Notes under the pieces: generated by a model
Seen by the model: only the letters and a program-made list of their open reading frames with translations
Told to the model about the DNA's origin: nothing
The model's database searches: none
Position numbers and translations under genes: made by a program
Assembly (NCBI RefSeq): GCF_004522235.1
Contig: NZ_SDLT01000015.1
Span: 78,058-142,057, forward strand
Direction: 5' to 3'
Length of the DNA stretch: 64,000 bases
DNA from: Amycolatopsis nivea
Lineage (GTDB): Bacteria; Actinomycetota; Actinomycetes; Mycobacteriales; Pseudonocardiaceae
In this document: piece by piece, positions 1 through 8,014 of the stretch
Numbering within the stretch: position 1 is the first letter of the stretch
Layout: each line of letters starts with the position of its first letter

Positions 1-1312
1 CGCCGTAGCTGATCACCGTCTCCACGACGTCGCCCGGCCGGACCGAACGGTCGACGGCCGCACCGGACGGCGTGAAGTGCACCAGCCGTCCGTCGCGGGC
101 GCGTCCGCTCATCCGGTGCGTCTCCGCGTCCTTGCGCCCCTCGCCCGCGGCGACCAGCAGCTCGACCCGGCGGCCGACCAGTTTGCGGTTCTCTTCCCAG
201 GAGATCTCGTTCTGCAGCTCGACCAGCCGGTCGTAGCGCTCCTGCACGACCTCCTTCGGCAGCTGGTCCGCCATCTCCGCGGCGGGCGTGCCGGGGCGCT
301 TCGAGTACTGGAAGGTGAACGCGCTGGAGAACCGCGCGGCGCGGACGACGTCGAGCGTCGCCTGGAAGTCTTCCTCGGTCTCGCCGGGGAAACCGACGAT
401 GATGTCGGTGGTGATGGCGGCGTCCGGCATCTTGGCGCGCACCTCGTCGAGGATGTTCAGGAACCGCGCCGACCGGTACGACCGGCGCATCTCGCGCAGC
501 ACCCGGTCCGAACCGGACTGCAGCGGCATGTGCAGCTGGTGGCAGACGTTCGGGGTCTCGGCCATCGCGTCGATCACGTCCGAGGTGAACGCGGCCGGAT
601 GCGGCGAGGTGAACCGCACGCGCTCCAGCCCGTCGATCCCGCCGGTCGCGCGCAGCAGCTTGCCGAACGCGAGCCGGTCGCCGAACTCGACGCCGTAGGA
701 GTTCACGTTCTGGCCCAGCAGGGTCACCTCGAGCACGCCCTCGGCGACCAGCGCCTCGACCTCGGCGAGGATCTCGCCGGGACGGCGGTCGCGCTCCTTG
801 CCGCGCAGCGACGGCACGATGCAGAAGGTGCAGGTGTTGTTGCAGCCGACCGAAACCGACACCCAGCTCGCATAGGACGATTCGCGGCGCGCGGGCAGCG
901 TGGACGGGAACGTCTCGAGCGATTCGAGGATCTCGACCTCGGCCTCGGCGTTGTGCCGCGCGCGCTCCAGCAGTGCCGGCAGCGAACCGATGTTGTGCGT
1001 CCCGAAGACGACGTCGACCCACGGCGCGCGTTTGACGATGTCGCCGCGGTCCTTCTGCGCGAGACACCCGCCGACGGCGATCTGCATGTCCGGATTGGCG
1101 ACCTTGTCCGGGCGGAGGTGCCCGAGGGTGCCGTAGAGCTTGTTGTCCGCGTTCTCCCGCACGGCGCAGGTGTTGAACACGACCAGATCCGGCTTCGCCT
1201 GCCCGGGAGCGGGGACGTAGCCGGCTTCCTCGAGCTGCCCGGCGAGCCGTTCGGAGTCGTGCACGTTCATCTGGCAGCCGAACGTGCGGATCTGGTACGT
1301 TTTCGCGTTCAT
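1..1312 (-). CDS. miaB: tRNA-2-methylthio-N6-dimethylallyladenosine synthase MiaB (3' end off window)
   Basis: Radical-SAM methylthiotransferase that adds the 2-methylthio group to i6A37 of tRNAs. The minus-strand protein starts MNAKTYQIRTFGCQMNVHDS, the MiaB N-terminal signature with the first cluster cysteine. Further cluster cysteines follow in FNTCAVREN and GGCLAQKD. The radical-SAM motif CNNTCTFC (CxxxCxxC) lies near residue 155. After the SAM barrel a TRAM-like segment (RRVELLVAAGEG) is reached before the gene leaves the window at base 1. The ATG at 1312 is the natural start because FGCQMN follows at the usual distance. The gene is divergent from the secreted-protein gene at 1546. Identification is very secure; only the last codons are missing. 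Confidence 0.97.
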   Translation of the reverse strand, partial: MNAKTYQIRTFGCQMNVHDSERLAGQLEEAGYVPAPGQAKPDLVVFNTCAVRENADNKLYGTLGHLRPDKVANPDMQIAVGGCLAQKDRGDIVKRAPWVDVVFGTHNIGSLPALLERARHNAEAEVEILESLETFPSTLPARRESSYASWVSVSVGCNNTCTFCIVPSLRGKERDRRPGEILAEVEALVAEGVLEVTLLGQNVNSYGVEFGDRLAFGKLLRATGGIDGLERVRFTSPHPAAFTSDVIDAMAETPNVCHQLHMPLQSGSDRVLREMRRSYRSARFLNILDEVRAKMPDAAITTDIIVGFPGETEEDFQATLDVVRAARFSSAFTFQYSKRPGTPAAEMADQLPKEVVQERYDRLVELQNEISWEENRKLVGRRVELLVAAGEGRKDAETHRMSGRARDGRLVHFTPSGAAVDRSVRPGDVVETVISYG

Positions 1313-1470
1313 CGCGCTCCAGCCTAAACCCCGGGTCCCGCGCCGGACCCGGCACCCGGTCGGCGGACGTTATGCGACGCGGTCCGCCATGTATTCCGCT
1401 AATCGGGAAATGTGCCGTTGACCGGGAACGGAAATGCGCCGGAACGGTCGCCGGCAAACAATTTTCGCTA

Positions 1471-1500
1471 TTGTTTTCCGCGCCCGCCCGAAGATAAGAT
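1471..1500 (+). promoter_or_regulatory. candidate promoter of the lyase-like gene
   Basis: TTGTTT at 1471-1476 and TAAGAT at 1495-1500, 18 bases apart, stand out in an AT-richer patch of the miaB divergent spacer. A start near 1507 would leave a leader of about 40 bases. That leader carries the GGAGG at 1537-1541 ahead of the GTG at 1546. Motif match only. Confidence 0.4.
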
Positions 1501-1545
1501 CATCGCCATTGTTCCGAATCGGACCGCCGCCGCTCTGGAGGAAAA

Positions 1546-2259
1546 GTGCGCAAGGTTTTCGCCTGCTCCGCGGCCGCTGTCGCGAGCACGCTCGTCGTCG
1601 CCGCGCTGGCGGCCGCCCCGGTCTCCGCGGAACCGGTTCCGCAGTCGGTCTCCTGGTCGGCCGACCCCGCCGACGGCCCCGGCGCGTTCAACTCGGTCCA
1701 GTGCGCCGACGGCCACTTCAAGACCGCGACCGACGCCGCGAAGGGCAAGGTGTGGGTCGCCGAGCAGCTCGCCCAGGAGGAGCGCTGCGAGGCGGTCGGC
1801 CCGGATCTCGCCGCGGGCAAGACGTTCTACCTCGGCTGGTCGTCGAAGTACCGGATCACCGACTCCACCAGCCGCTACGTGTTCCAGCTGAAATGCAGCC
1901 CGAGCACCGGCACCGCGAACCATCCGATCGTCCTCAAGATCTCCGGCGGCAAACTCCAGCTGGAGGAGTGGACGACCGACCACACCAGCGTCAAGCTGTG
2001 GAACGCGCCGGTCTCGAACGACGAGTGGCACGACATCGCGTTCCGGATCTCGACCGACCGCACCCAGGGCACCATCCAGTTCTGGTTCGACGGCAAACGG
2101 CAGACGTTCGCCGACGGGTCCACCACCTACACCGGAACCACGATCGACGGAACGCGGAACTACCTGAAGTGGGGCGTCTACCACCAGGCCGACGAGACGG
2201 CGACGCAGTGGTTCAGCAAGATCCGGATGGGCGACAGCCTGGCCGACGTCACCGGCTGA
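1546..2259 (+). CDS. secreted polysaccharide lyase / heparin-lyase-like protein
   Basis: A 237-residue exported protein. Residues 1-29 are a Sec signal peptide (basic MRKV start, hydrophobic core, cleavage likely after VSA). The mature part resembles the concanavalin-like jelly-roll family often annotated as polysaccharide lyase (heparin lyase I-like): FYLGWSSKYR, the strands VFQLK and PIVLKI, then WHDIAFRISTD...GTIQFWFDGKRQ and YLKWGVYHQ. The start is a GTG with GGAGG 5 bases upstream. It probably acts on an extracellular uronate-containing polysaccharide, but the substrate cannot be read from sequence. It could equally be a non-catalytic glycan-binding jelly roll. It sits alone, 19 bases before the TAXI lipoprotein gene, with which it may be co-transcribed. 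Confidence 0.72.
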   Translation: MRKVFACSAAAVASTLVVAALAAAPVSAEPVPQSVSWSADPADGPGAFNSVQCADGHFKTATDAAKGKVWVAEQLAQEERCEAVGPDLAAGKTFYLGWSSKYRITDSTSRYVFQLKCSPSTGTANHPIVLKISGGKLQLEEWTTDHTSVKLWNAPVSNDEWHDIAFRISTDRTQGTIQFWFDGKRQTFADGSTTYTGTTIDGTRNYLKWGVYHQADETATQWFSKIRMGDSLADVTG

Positions 2260-2278
2260 CCTCTGGCACCATCGCTGC

Positions 2279-3196
2279 ATGCGATGGAGGCTGACGGCGG
2301 CGCTGGCAGTGCTCACGGTGCTGCTGAGCGCGTGCGGGCCGAGCTTCGCGAACCTGCACCTGCGCGTCGCGGCCGGGTCGGTGGGCGGCGTCTACCACGA
2401 TCTGGCCGGGCCGCTGGCGTCGGCGTGGGCGGGCGAACTCGGCATCGAGACGCCCGAGGTGCTCGCCACCCAGGGGTCGCGCGACAACCTCAACCGAGTG
2501 CTTTCCGGGGGCGCGGACGTCGCGTTCGTCGCCGCGGACCTGGCCGCGGACGCGGCGGCCGCGCACCCCGGCAAGCTCGCCGCGCTGGCCCGCATCCACG
2601 ACGACTACCTGCACATCGTCGTCCGCAAGGACTCGCCCTACACGTCGGTCTCCATGCTGCGCGGCCGCCACATCGCGGTCGGCTCCCCGGAGTCGGGCGT
2701 CGAGTACATCGCCGACCGGGTGCTGCAGGTAGCCGGGCTGAAAGGCGCGGTCTCGGTCAATCAGCTGAGCCTGGAGGACTCGCTCACCGCGCTGGAGAAC
2801 CGCAAGGTCGACGCGATGTTCTGGTCCGGCGGGCTGCCGACGCCGCTGATCACCGAGTACAACCGCAAGGTCGGGCTGCGGCTGCTCGACATGTCCAACC
2901 TGATGCCGGGCATGCAGCGGTTCAGCCCGGTGTACGGCACCGCGACCATCCCCGGCAGCACCTACGACCAGCCCGGCCCGGTCACGACGCTCGTGGTGCC
3001 GAACTTCCTGGTCGTGCCCACCTCGATGTCCGCCGACGTCGCCGAAGCGCTCACGAAGGGCCTGTACGACGCCCGCCCGCAGCTCGCGGCGGTCAACCGG
3101 GCGGCCCTGTCGATCGACGTGCATCCGGGCATCGAGACCGGGCCGCTGCCATTGCATCCCGGCGCGCTGGCGTATTACCGCGCGGAGAAGGTCTAG
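2279..3196 (+). CDS. TAXI-family TRAP-type solute-binding lipoprotein
   Basis: A 305-residue lipoprotein with a signal sequence ending in the lipobox LLSAC (Cys19). The mature protein has the TAXI-family start (LRVAAGSVGGVYHDLAGPLA) and the ligand-loop phrase ATQGSRDNLNRVLSGGADVAFV. It continues with IHDDYLHIVVRKDSPY, then SVSMLRGRHIAVGSPESGVEYIA. Family members bind organic acids or amino acids such as glutamate outside the membrane. No TRAP permease is encoded nearby. The gene instead converges on a histidine-kinase/response-regulator pair, and the two stop codons share the bases CTAG (3193-3196). A role as ligand-binding co-receptor for that kinase is therefore an inference. The ATG at 2279 directly precedes the signal peptide. 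Confidence 0.85.
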   Translation: MRWRLTAALAVLTVLLSACGPSFANLHLRVAAGSVGGVYHDLAGPLASAWAGELGIETPEVLATQGSRDNLNRVLSGGADVAFVAADLAADAAAAHPGKLAALARIHDDYLHIVVRKDSPYTSVSMLRGRHIAVGSPESGVEYIADRVLQVAGLKGAVSVNQLSLEDSLTALENRKVDAMFWSGGLPTPLITEYNRKVGLRLLDMSNLMPGMQRFSPVYGTATIPGSTYDQPGPVTTLVVPNFLVVPTSMSADVAEALTKGLYDARPQLAAVNRAALSIDVHPGIETGPLPLHPGALAYYRAEKV

Positions 3197-4578
3197 CGCG
3201 CGACCGGGAAGTCCATCGCGATCCGCAACCCGCCGCCTTCCGGCAGGGACAACTGGATCTCCCCGCCGGAATGCCGGACGATCTCGGTCACGATCGCCAG
3301 CCCCAGCCCCGATCCGGGCACGTTCTGATGCGCCGTGCTCCGCCAGAACCGGTCGACCGCCCGCTCTAGCTCGTCCTCGCGCAGTCCGGGCCCGTGGTCG
3401 CGCACCGAAACCGTCACCCGGTCCTCGGCAACGCTCGCGGCCACCTCGACGGAAGTACCGGAAGGGCTGAATTTGAGCGCGTTGTCCAGCAACGCGTCGA
3501 GCACGACCTCCAGCCCCCTCGGCGGCACGAGCACGCGCGCGCCGCCGACGTCCACCGCGCTCTCCAGCGAGACCTCGCGAGCCGCCCCGACCACCGACCA
3601 GTCGGCGACGCGATCGGCGATCACCTCGGCGAGGTCTTCGGAAACCAGCTCGCCGCCGGCGGATTCCGCGCGGGCCATGGACAGCAGCTCGTCGAGGATC
3701 TGGTTCAGCCGCTTTGCGTCCACCTGCGCCGCTTCGAGATCGGCCGCCGCGGCTTCGTCGGTGACCTGGCCGTCGAGATTGCCCAGCCGGATCTTCAACG
3801 CGGTCAACGGATTGCGCAGCTGATGCGAGGCGTCGGCGACGAACGCGCGCTGCGCGGCCAGCGCTTCCGACACACTCGCCGCCATCCGGTCGAACGACCG
3901 TCCCAGCTGCCGCAGCTCCGGCGGGCCGCCGCTCTCCCCCACCGGCTCCGCTTCCCGGCCGCTGACCACGGACGCGACCAGCGCGCCGGTCGCCTCGTCC
4001 AGCCGCCGCACCGGGCGCAGCGTCCAGCGCACCACCGGCAGCGCCACGAGCAGCGCGAGCCCGAACGCGACCAGCGCGCACGCGGCCAGCAGCAGCCACT
4101 GCCACAGCAACTGGGTGCGGACGTGATCGGTCGCGGACTCCGTCACCACCGCGCCGCGCACCTCGCCGTCGATCAGGATCGGCTCGGCCAGCACCAGCGG
4201 TTTGCTCGCCCACGGCATCAGCAACGGCCCGGCCTCGGGCGGACGGGCGGCGAGCGCCTCGTTCACCGGCACCCGGATCGCGGTCCGGTCGACGGTGCCG
4301 CCCACCGAGCTCAGCACCGGCTCGCCGTCCTGGTTCACCACGACCACTTTCACGCCGTAGACCTCGGTGTACCGGCGCAGTTTGGGTTCCAGCAGCCCGA
4401 GCTCGTTGTCGAGCAGCGGACGCTGGGCGAGCGAGGCAAACCGCGAAGTGTCGGTGAGCCGGTCGAGGAAGAGCTTCTGCTGGAGGCTGCTCGCGATGCT
4501 GAGCGCGAGCGGGATGCCGAGCCCGAACACGAGCAGGGCGACGAGCGTGACGACGATGCCCTGCAGCCGGACGCGCAC
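3193..4578 (-). CDS. HAMP-containing sensor histidine kinase
   Basis: A 461-residue membrane sensor kinase. TM1 is about residues 7-30 and TM2 about 157-182, enclosing a roughly 125-residue extracytoplasmic sensor region. A HAMP segment follows (about 183-236). The dimerisation/phosphoacceptor helix has H252 in SHQLRNPLTALK, and the catalytic domain has the N box (LLDNALKFSP), G1 (DHGPGL) and G2 (GSGLGLAIV). The likely start is the GTG at 4578, three bases after the stop of the response-regulator gene, so the two are co-translated. The 3' end shares CTAG with the convergent TAXI gene. The layout resembles TctE-type tricarboxylate sensors, but the signal is unknown. Confidence 0.93.
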   Translation of the reverse strand: MRVRLQGIVVTLVALLVFGLGIPLALSIASSLQQKLFLDRLTDTSRFASLAQRPLLDNELGLLEPKLRRYTEVYGVKVVVVNQDGEPVLSSVGGTVDRTAIRVPVNEALAARPPEAGPLLMPWASKPLVLAEPILIDGEVRGAVVTESATDHVRTQLLWQWLLLAACALVAFGLALLVALPVVRWTLRPVRRLDEATGALVASVVSGREAEPVGESGGPPELRQLGRSFDRMAASVSEALAAQRAFVADASHQLRNPLTALKIRLGNLDGQVTDEAAAADLEAAQVDAKRLNQILDELLSMARAESAGGELVSEDLAEVIADRVADWSVVGAAREVSLESAVDVGGARVLVPPRGLEVVLDALLDNALKFSPSGTSVEVAASVAEDRVTVSVRDHGPGLREDELERAVDRFWRSTAHQNVPGSGLGLAIVTEIVRHSGGEIQLSLPEGGGLRIAMDFPVAR

Positions 4579-4581
4579 CGG

Positions 4582-5250
4582 TCAGTCCCGTCCGTTGCCC
4601 AGCCGGTAGCCGACGCCGCGCACCGTCTCGATCAGCGCCGGACGGCCGAGTTTGGTGCGCAGGGTGGCGACATGGACGTCCAGCGAACGGCTCTCGGCCG
4701 CGCCGCGGTGCCCCCACACCTCGTTCAGCACCTGTTCGCGCGAGCACACCGCACCGCCCGCCGCCGCGACCAGCGCGAGCACCTGGAACTCCTTGCGGGA
4801 CAACGCGATCGGCTCGCCCGCGACCAGCACCTCGTACCGGGCGAGGTCGATCCGGACGTCGCCGACCTCCACCACCGGCACGGACGGCGCGGGCCGTTCG
4901 ACCCGCCGCCGGCGCACCGCTTCGACGCGCGCGAGGAGTTCCTCCACGTCGTACGGCTTGACCAGGTAGTCGTCGGCACCGGCACGCAGGCCGTGCACCC
5001 GGTCGTTCACCTCGCCGCGCGCGGACACGACGATCACCGCGACGTCGCTGACCGCGCGGATCTGCCGGCACAGCACCACGCCGTCGACGTCGGGAAGCCC
5101 CAGGTCGAGCAGGATCACGTCGACGTCGTGGACCCGGTCGAGCACCCCGGCCCCGGACGGCAGCCGCTGCATGGTGAGCCCGCGGCGGACCAGCGCGGGC
5201 ACGAGCGCCCCGGCGACCCGGTCGTCGTCTTCCACCAGCAGCACGCGCAC
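4582..5250 (-). CDS. OmpR/PhoB-type response regulator
   Basis: A 222-residue two-domain regulator. The receiver domain has the acidic pocket VEDDD, the phosphoacceptor D49 (VILLDLGLPD) and the conserved Lys of YLVKPYD. A winged-helix DNA-binding domain follows (ALSRKEFQVLALV ... SLDVHVATLRTKLGR ... VRGVGYRL). The GTG at 5250 is preferred over a longer upstream reading because GGAGGAGC lies directly before it and the receiver starts at once (VRVLLVEDD). It is the first gene of a two-gene operon with the kinase downstream, and is divergent from gluA. The adjacent TAXI or glu transport genes are plausible targets (inference). Confidence 0.94.
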   Translation of the reverse strand: MRVLLVEDDDRVAGALVPALVRRGLTMQRLPSGAGVLDRVHDVDVILLDLGLPDVDGVVLCRQIRAVSDVAVIVVSARGEVNDRVHGLRAGADDYLVKPYDVEELLARVEAVRRRRVERPAPSVPVVEVGDVRIDLARYEVLVAGEPIALSRKEFQVLALVAAAGGAVCSREQVLNEVWGHRGAAESRSLDVHVATLRTKLGRPALIETVRGVGYRLGNGRD

Positions 5251-5413
5251 GCTTGCTCCTCCCCGGTGATCCAGACCACGGTAGCCGGACTCTAGGGCGC
5301 CACGCCCCGCGGACACGGTGCGTGGCGGCCGCCACAGTCCGGACTAGGCTGAACGCCGCCACGACGGCCGCATCCGATACGTAGTTGAAACCCTAAGTAT
5401 TGCTCAAGCCGTC

Positions 5414-5459
5414 TTTACAAGAGATGTCCCGGTAGTAGGTTTCCGCAAGCGTTGCGGAA
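5414..5459 (+). promoter_or_regulatory. candidate gluA promoter with overlapping inverted repeat
   Basis: TTTACA (5414-5419) and TAGGTT (5436-5441) are 16 bases apart. A perfect inverted repeat, TTCCGCAA-gcg-TTGCGGAA (5441-5459), overlaps the -10-like box and lies 47 bases before the gluA ATG. This looks like a repressor or activator operator on the transporter promoter. A transcript hairpin is an alternative reading. Confidence 0.4.
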
Positions 5460-5506
5460 CCCCGGTTCCGCGGACGCCGACGACCAACGGAGCTCTGGAG
5501 GCCACG

Positions 5507-6259
5507 ATGACCACCGAGGTGGCGACGCCGATGATCAAGGCGGCCGCCGTGAACAAGTACTTCGGCGAGCTGCACGTGCTGCGCGAGATCACGCTCGAGG
5601 TGCCGCGCGGCCAGGTCGTCGTCGTGCTCGGGCCGTCCGGGTCGGGCAAGTCGACGCTGTGCCGCGCGATCAACCGGCTCGAGCCGATCAACTCCGGCGA
5701 GATCGCCGTCGACGGCGTGCCGCTGCCCGAGGAGGGCAAGGCGCTCGCCTCGCTGCGCGCCGACGTCGGGATGGTCTTCCAGCAGTTCAACCTGTTCGCG
5801 CACAAGACGATCCTCGAGAACGTCATGCTCGCGCCGGTGAAGGTGCGCAAGACCGCGCAGGCCGAGGCCCGCAAGACCGCGATGGAACTGCTCGAGCGCG
5901 TCGGCATCGCGAACCAGGCCGACAAGTACCCCGCCCAGCTGTCCGGCGGCCAGCAGCAGCGCGTCGCGATCGCCCGCGCGCTCGCGATGAAGCCCAAGGT
6001 GATGCTGTTCGACGAGCCGACCTCGGCGCTGGACCCGGAAATGGTCCAGGAGGTGCTGGACGTGATGACCGGCCTGGCGAAGGACGGCATGACCATGCTC
6101 GTGGTCACCCACGAGATGGGCTTCGCCCGCCGCGCCGCCGACCGGGTCATCTTCATGGCCGACGGCGAGATCGTCGAGGACACGACGCCGGAGGAGTTCT
6201 TCACCAAGCCGAAGTCCGACCGCGCGAAGGACTTCCTCGGCAAGATCCTGACCCACTGA
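5507..6259 (+). CDS. gluA: glutamate-type amino-acid ABC transporter, ATP-binding subunit
   Basis: A 250-residue polar amino-acid ABC ATPase. Walker A is GPSGSGKST (residues 42-50), followed by the Q-loop (VFQQFNLF), the signature LSGGQQQRVAIARAL, Walker B with LFDEPTSALDPE, and the switch His in VVTHEMGF. The ATG at 5507 has GGAGG upstream. It is first in the order gluA-gluB-gluC-gluD, the same order as the Corynebacterium glutamicum glutamate importer. It drives uptake of glutamate or a related polar amino acid with the lipoprotein and two permeases that follow. Substrate identity is inferred from family and gene order. Confidence 0.95.
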   Translation: MTTEVATPMIKAAAVNKYFGELHVLREITLEVPRGQVVVVLGPSGSGKSTLCRAINRLEPINSGEIAVDGVPLPEEGKALASLRADVGMVFQQFNLFAHKTILENVMLAPVKVRKTAQAEARKTAMELLERVGIANQADKYPAQLSGGQQQRVAIARALAMKPKVMLFDEPTSALDPEMVQEVLDVMTGLAKDGMTMLVVTHEMGFARRAADRVIFMADGEIVEDTTPEEFFTKPKSDRAKDFLGKILTH

Positions 6260-6333
6260 CCCGTTCGGGGGAATCCCCCGGCGCCCCGCGTCCGGGATGG
6301 CTGTAATCGGCCGTACCCGGACCGGTCCCGACG

Positions 6334-6361
6334 TTCCCGGACAGATGTTTCCCGGACAGAT
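6334..6361 (+). repeat. tandem 13-base direct repeat in the gluA-gluB spacer
   Basis: TTCCCGGACAGAT occurs at 6334-6346 and again at 6349-6361, a 15-base period, immediately before the gluB ribosome-binding region (GGAGAG). It may bind a regulator or shape the mRNA so that gluB is translated more than gluA. Its function is not known. Confidence 0.6.
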
Positions 6362-6376
6362 ATTGGAGAGACTGAC

Positions 6377-7282
6377 ATGAGGATCCGCACCCTCGCGGCC
6401 GCTCTGCTCGCCGGCGGGCTGCTGCTCACGGCCTGCGGCAAGGAAGGCACCCCGGCCGGCCCCGGCGGGGACAACAACGCGAGCGCCGCGCCGCTGCCCA
6501 CCTACGAGGTGGCCAAGGACGTCAAGCTCGACGGCTCGCCGACCTTCACGAAGATCAAGAACGCGGGCACGATCACGATCGGCGTCAAGGACGACCAGCC
6601 CGAGCTGGGCCAGAAGGACCCGAAGACCGGCAAGTTCCAGGGCTTCGACATCGAGATCGCCCGGATGGTCGCGGCGGGCCTCGGCTTCAGCGAGGACAAG
6701 ATCAAGTACACGACGGTCGACTCGGGCGCCCGCGAGCAGGCCATCTCCAACGGCCAGGTCGACCTCTACGTCGGCACCTACACCATCAGCGACAAGCGCA
6801 AGAAGCTCGTGTCGTTCGCCGGCCCGTACTTCCAGGCCGGGCAGGACCTGCTGGTGCGCAAGGACGACAACTCGATCACCGGCCCGGAGACGCTGAAGGG
6901 CAAGAAGGTCTGCTCGGTCACCGGGTCGACCCCGATCCAGCGCGTGCGCGAGCAGAAGCTGACCGACCAGATCGTCGAGTTCCAGAAGTACTCGCAGTGC
7001 GTCGAGAAGCTGCAGACGAAGGACGTCGACGCGGTCACCACCGACGACGCGATCCTCAAGGGCTACGCGGCACAGGACCCGGACACCTTCAAGGTCGTCG
7101 GCAAGCCGTTCTCGAAGGAGCCCTACGGCATCGGCCTGAACAAGGACGACAAGGTGCTGCGCGACAAGATCGACGACCTGCTGCAGGCCGCCGAGACCAA
7201 CGGCACCTGGAAGAAGATCTACGACGCGACCCTCGGCAAGTCCGGCGCGCCCGCGACGCCGCCTGCCATCGAGCGGTACTGA
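6377..7282 (+). CDS. gluB: glutamate-type ABC transporter, substrate-binding lipoprotein
   Basis: A 301-residue extracytoplasmic binding protein. The signal peptide ends in the lipobox LLTAC (Cys20), so it is a membrane-anchored lipoprotein. The body is a family-3 periplasmic-binding fold: TITIGVKDDQPELGQKDPKTGKFQGFDIEIARMVA, then YTTVDSGAREQAISNGQVDLYVGTYTIS, with the ligand Arg in this region. LKGKKVCSVTGSTPIQRV and VDAVTTDDAILKGYA follow. The spacer of 117 bases after gluA holds a tandem 13-base repeat. It delivers the amino acid to the GluCD permease. Confidence 0.95.
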   Translation: MRIRTLAAALLAGGLLLTACGKEGTPAGPGGDNNASAAPLPTYEVAKDVKLDGSPTFTKIKNAGTITIGVKDDQPELGQKDPKTGKFQGFDIEIARMVAAGLGFSEDKIKYTTVDSGAREQAISNGQVDLYVGTYTISDKRKKLVSFAGPYFQAGQDLLVRKDDNSITGPETLKGKKVCSVTGSTPIQRVREQKLTDQIVEFQKYSQCVEKLQTKDVDAVTTDDAILKGYAAQDPDTFKVVGKPFSKEPYGIGLNKDDKVLRDKIDDLLQAAETNGTWKKIYDATLGKSGAPATPPAIERY

Positions 7283-7366
7283 TCTGACCCGGCGGCCGGT
7301 GGGCGAAGCTTTCGCCCACCGGCCGCGGTACACCCACTATCGGCACACGGACGCGGGGAAGGCTCC

Positions 7367-8014
7367 ATGGACGTCCTGCTCGACAATCTGGACCTCTTCG
7401 GTCCGTTCTTTCTCACCACGATCGAACTGTTCCTGATCGCGGGGGCGTGCAGCCTGGTGCTGGGCACGATCCTCGCGATGCTGCGGGTGAGCCCGGTCCC
7501 GGTGCTGCGCGCGATCGGCACGACCTACGTCACCGTCCTGCGCAACACGCCGCTGACGCTGGTGTTCGCGTTCCTCGTGTTCGCCTACCCGCTGCTCGAC
7601 ATCGTCAAGATCGACTACTTCCCGACCGCCGCGGTGGCGCTGACGATCTACACGTCGGCGTTCATCTGCGAGGTCGTGCGCTCGGGCATCAACACGGTGC
7701 CGATCGGCCAGGCCGAGGCGGGCCGGGCGCTGGGCCTGTCGTCCGGGCAGATCCTGGGCGGCATCGTCCTCCCGCAGGCGCTGCGGTCGGTCGTCCCGCC
7801 GCTCGTCAGCATGCTCATCGCGCTGCTGAAGAACACGACGATCGCCAGCGGGTTCTCGGTCGCCGAGGCCGGCGCGATCCGGCAGTACGTGTCCGAGCGC
7901 GGCGACAACCAGATGATCGCGCTGCTGTGGGTGGCACTCGGCTTCATCATCCTCGTGTCGGTGCTGTCGCTGGTGCAGCGCAGCCTGGAGAAGCGCTGGA
8001 GCGTGGCCCGATGA
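7367..8014 (+). CDS. gluC: glutamate-type ABC transporter permease (first)
   Basis: A 215-residue His/Glu/Gln/Arg-type permease with about five membrane helices. The cytoplasmic coupling loop is EAGRALGLSSGQILGGIVLPQALRSVVPPL, the EAA motif that docks on the ATPase. It starts at ATG 7367, 84 bases after gluB. Its stop overlaps the next permease start (ATGA, 8011-8014), so the two permeases are translated as a pair. Confidence 0.94.
   Translation: MDVLLDNLDLFGPFFLTTIELFLIAGACSLVLGTILAMLRVSPVPVLRAIGTTYVTVLRNTPLTLVFAFLVFAYPLLDIVKIDYFPTAAVALTIYTSAFICEVVRSGINTVPIGQAEAGRALGLSSGQILGGIVLPQALRSVVPPLVSMLIALLKNTTIASGFSVAEAGAIRQYVSERGDNQMIALLWVALGFIILVSVLSLVQRSLEKRWSVAR

Noticed and set aside
77..1327. 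416-codon plus-strand frame over miaB
   Set aside because: It is the antisense shadow of MiaB, whose radical-SAM cysteines and tRNA-modification motifs are on the minus strand. The plus-strand protein is Arg/Val/His-rich without motifs.
2249..5362. 1037-codon minus-strand frame across the TAXI, kinase and regulator genes
   Set aside because: High-G+C frames stay open by chance. The translated text is Arg/Gly/Ala-rich and the real genes in other frames have full domain motifs.
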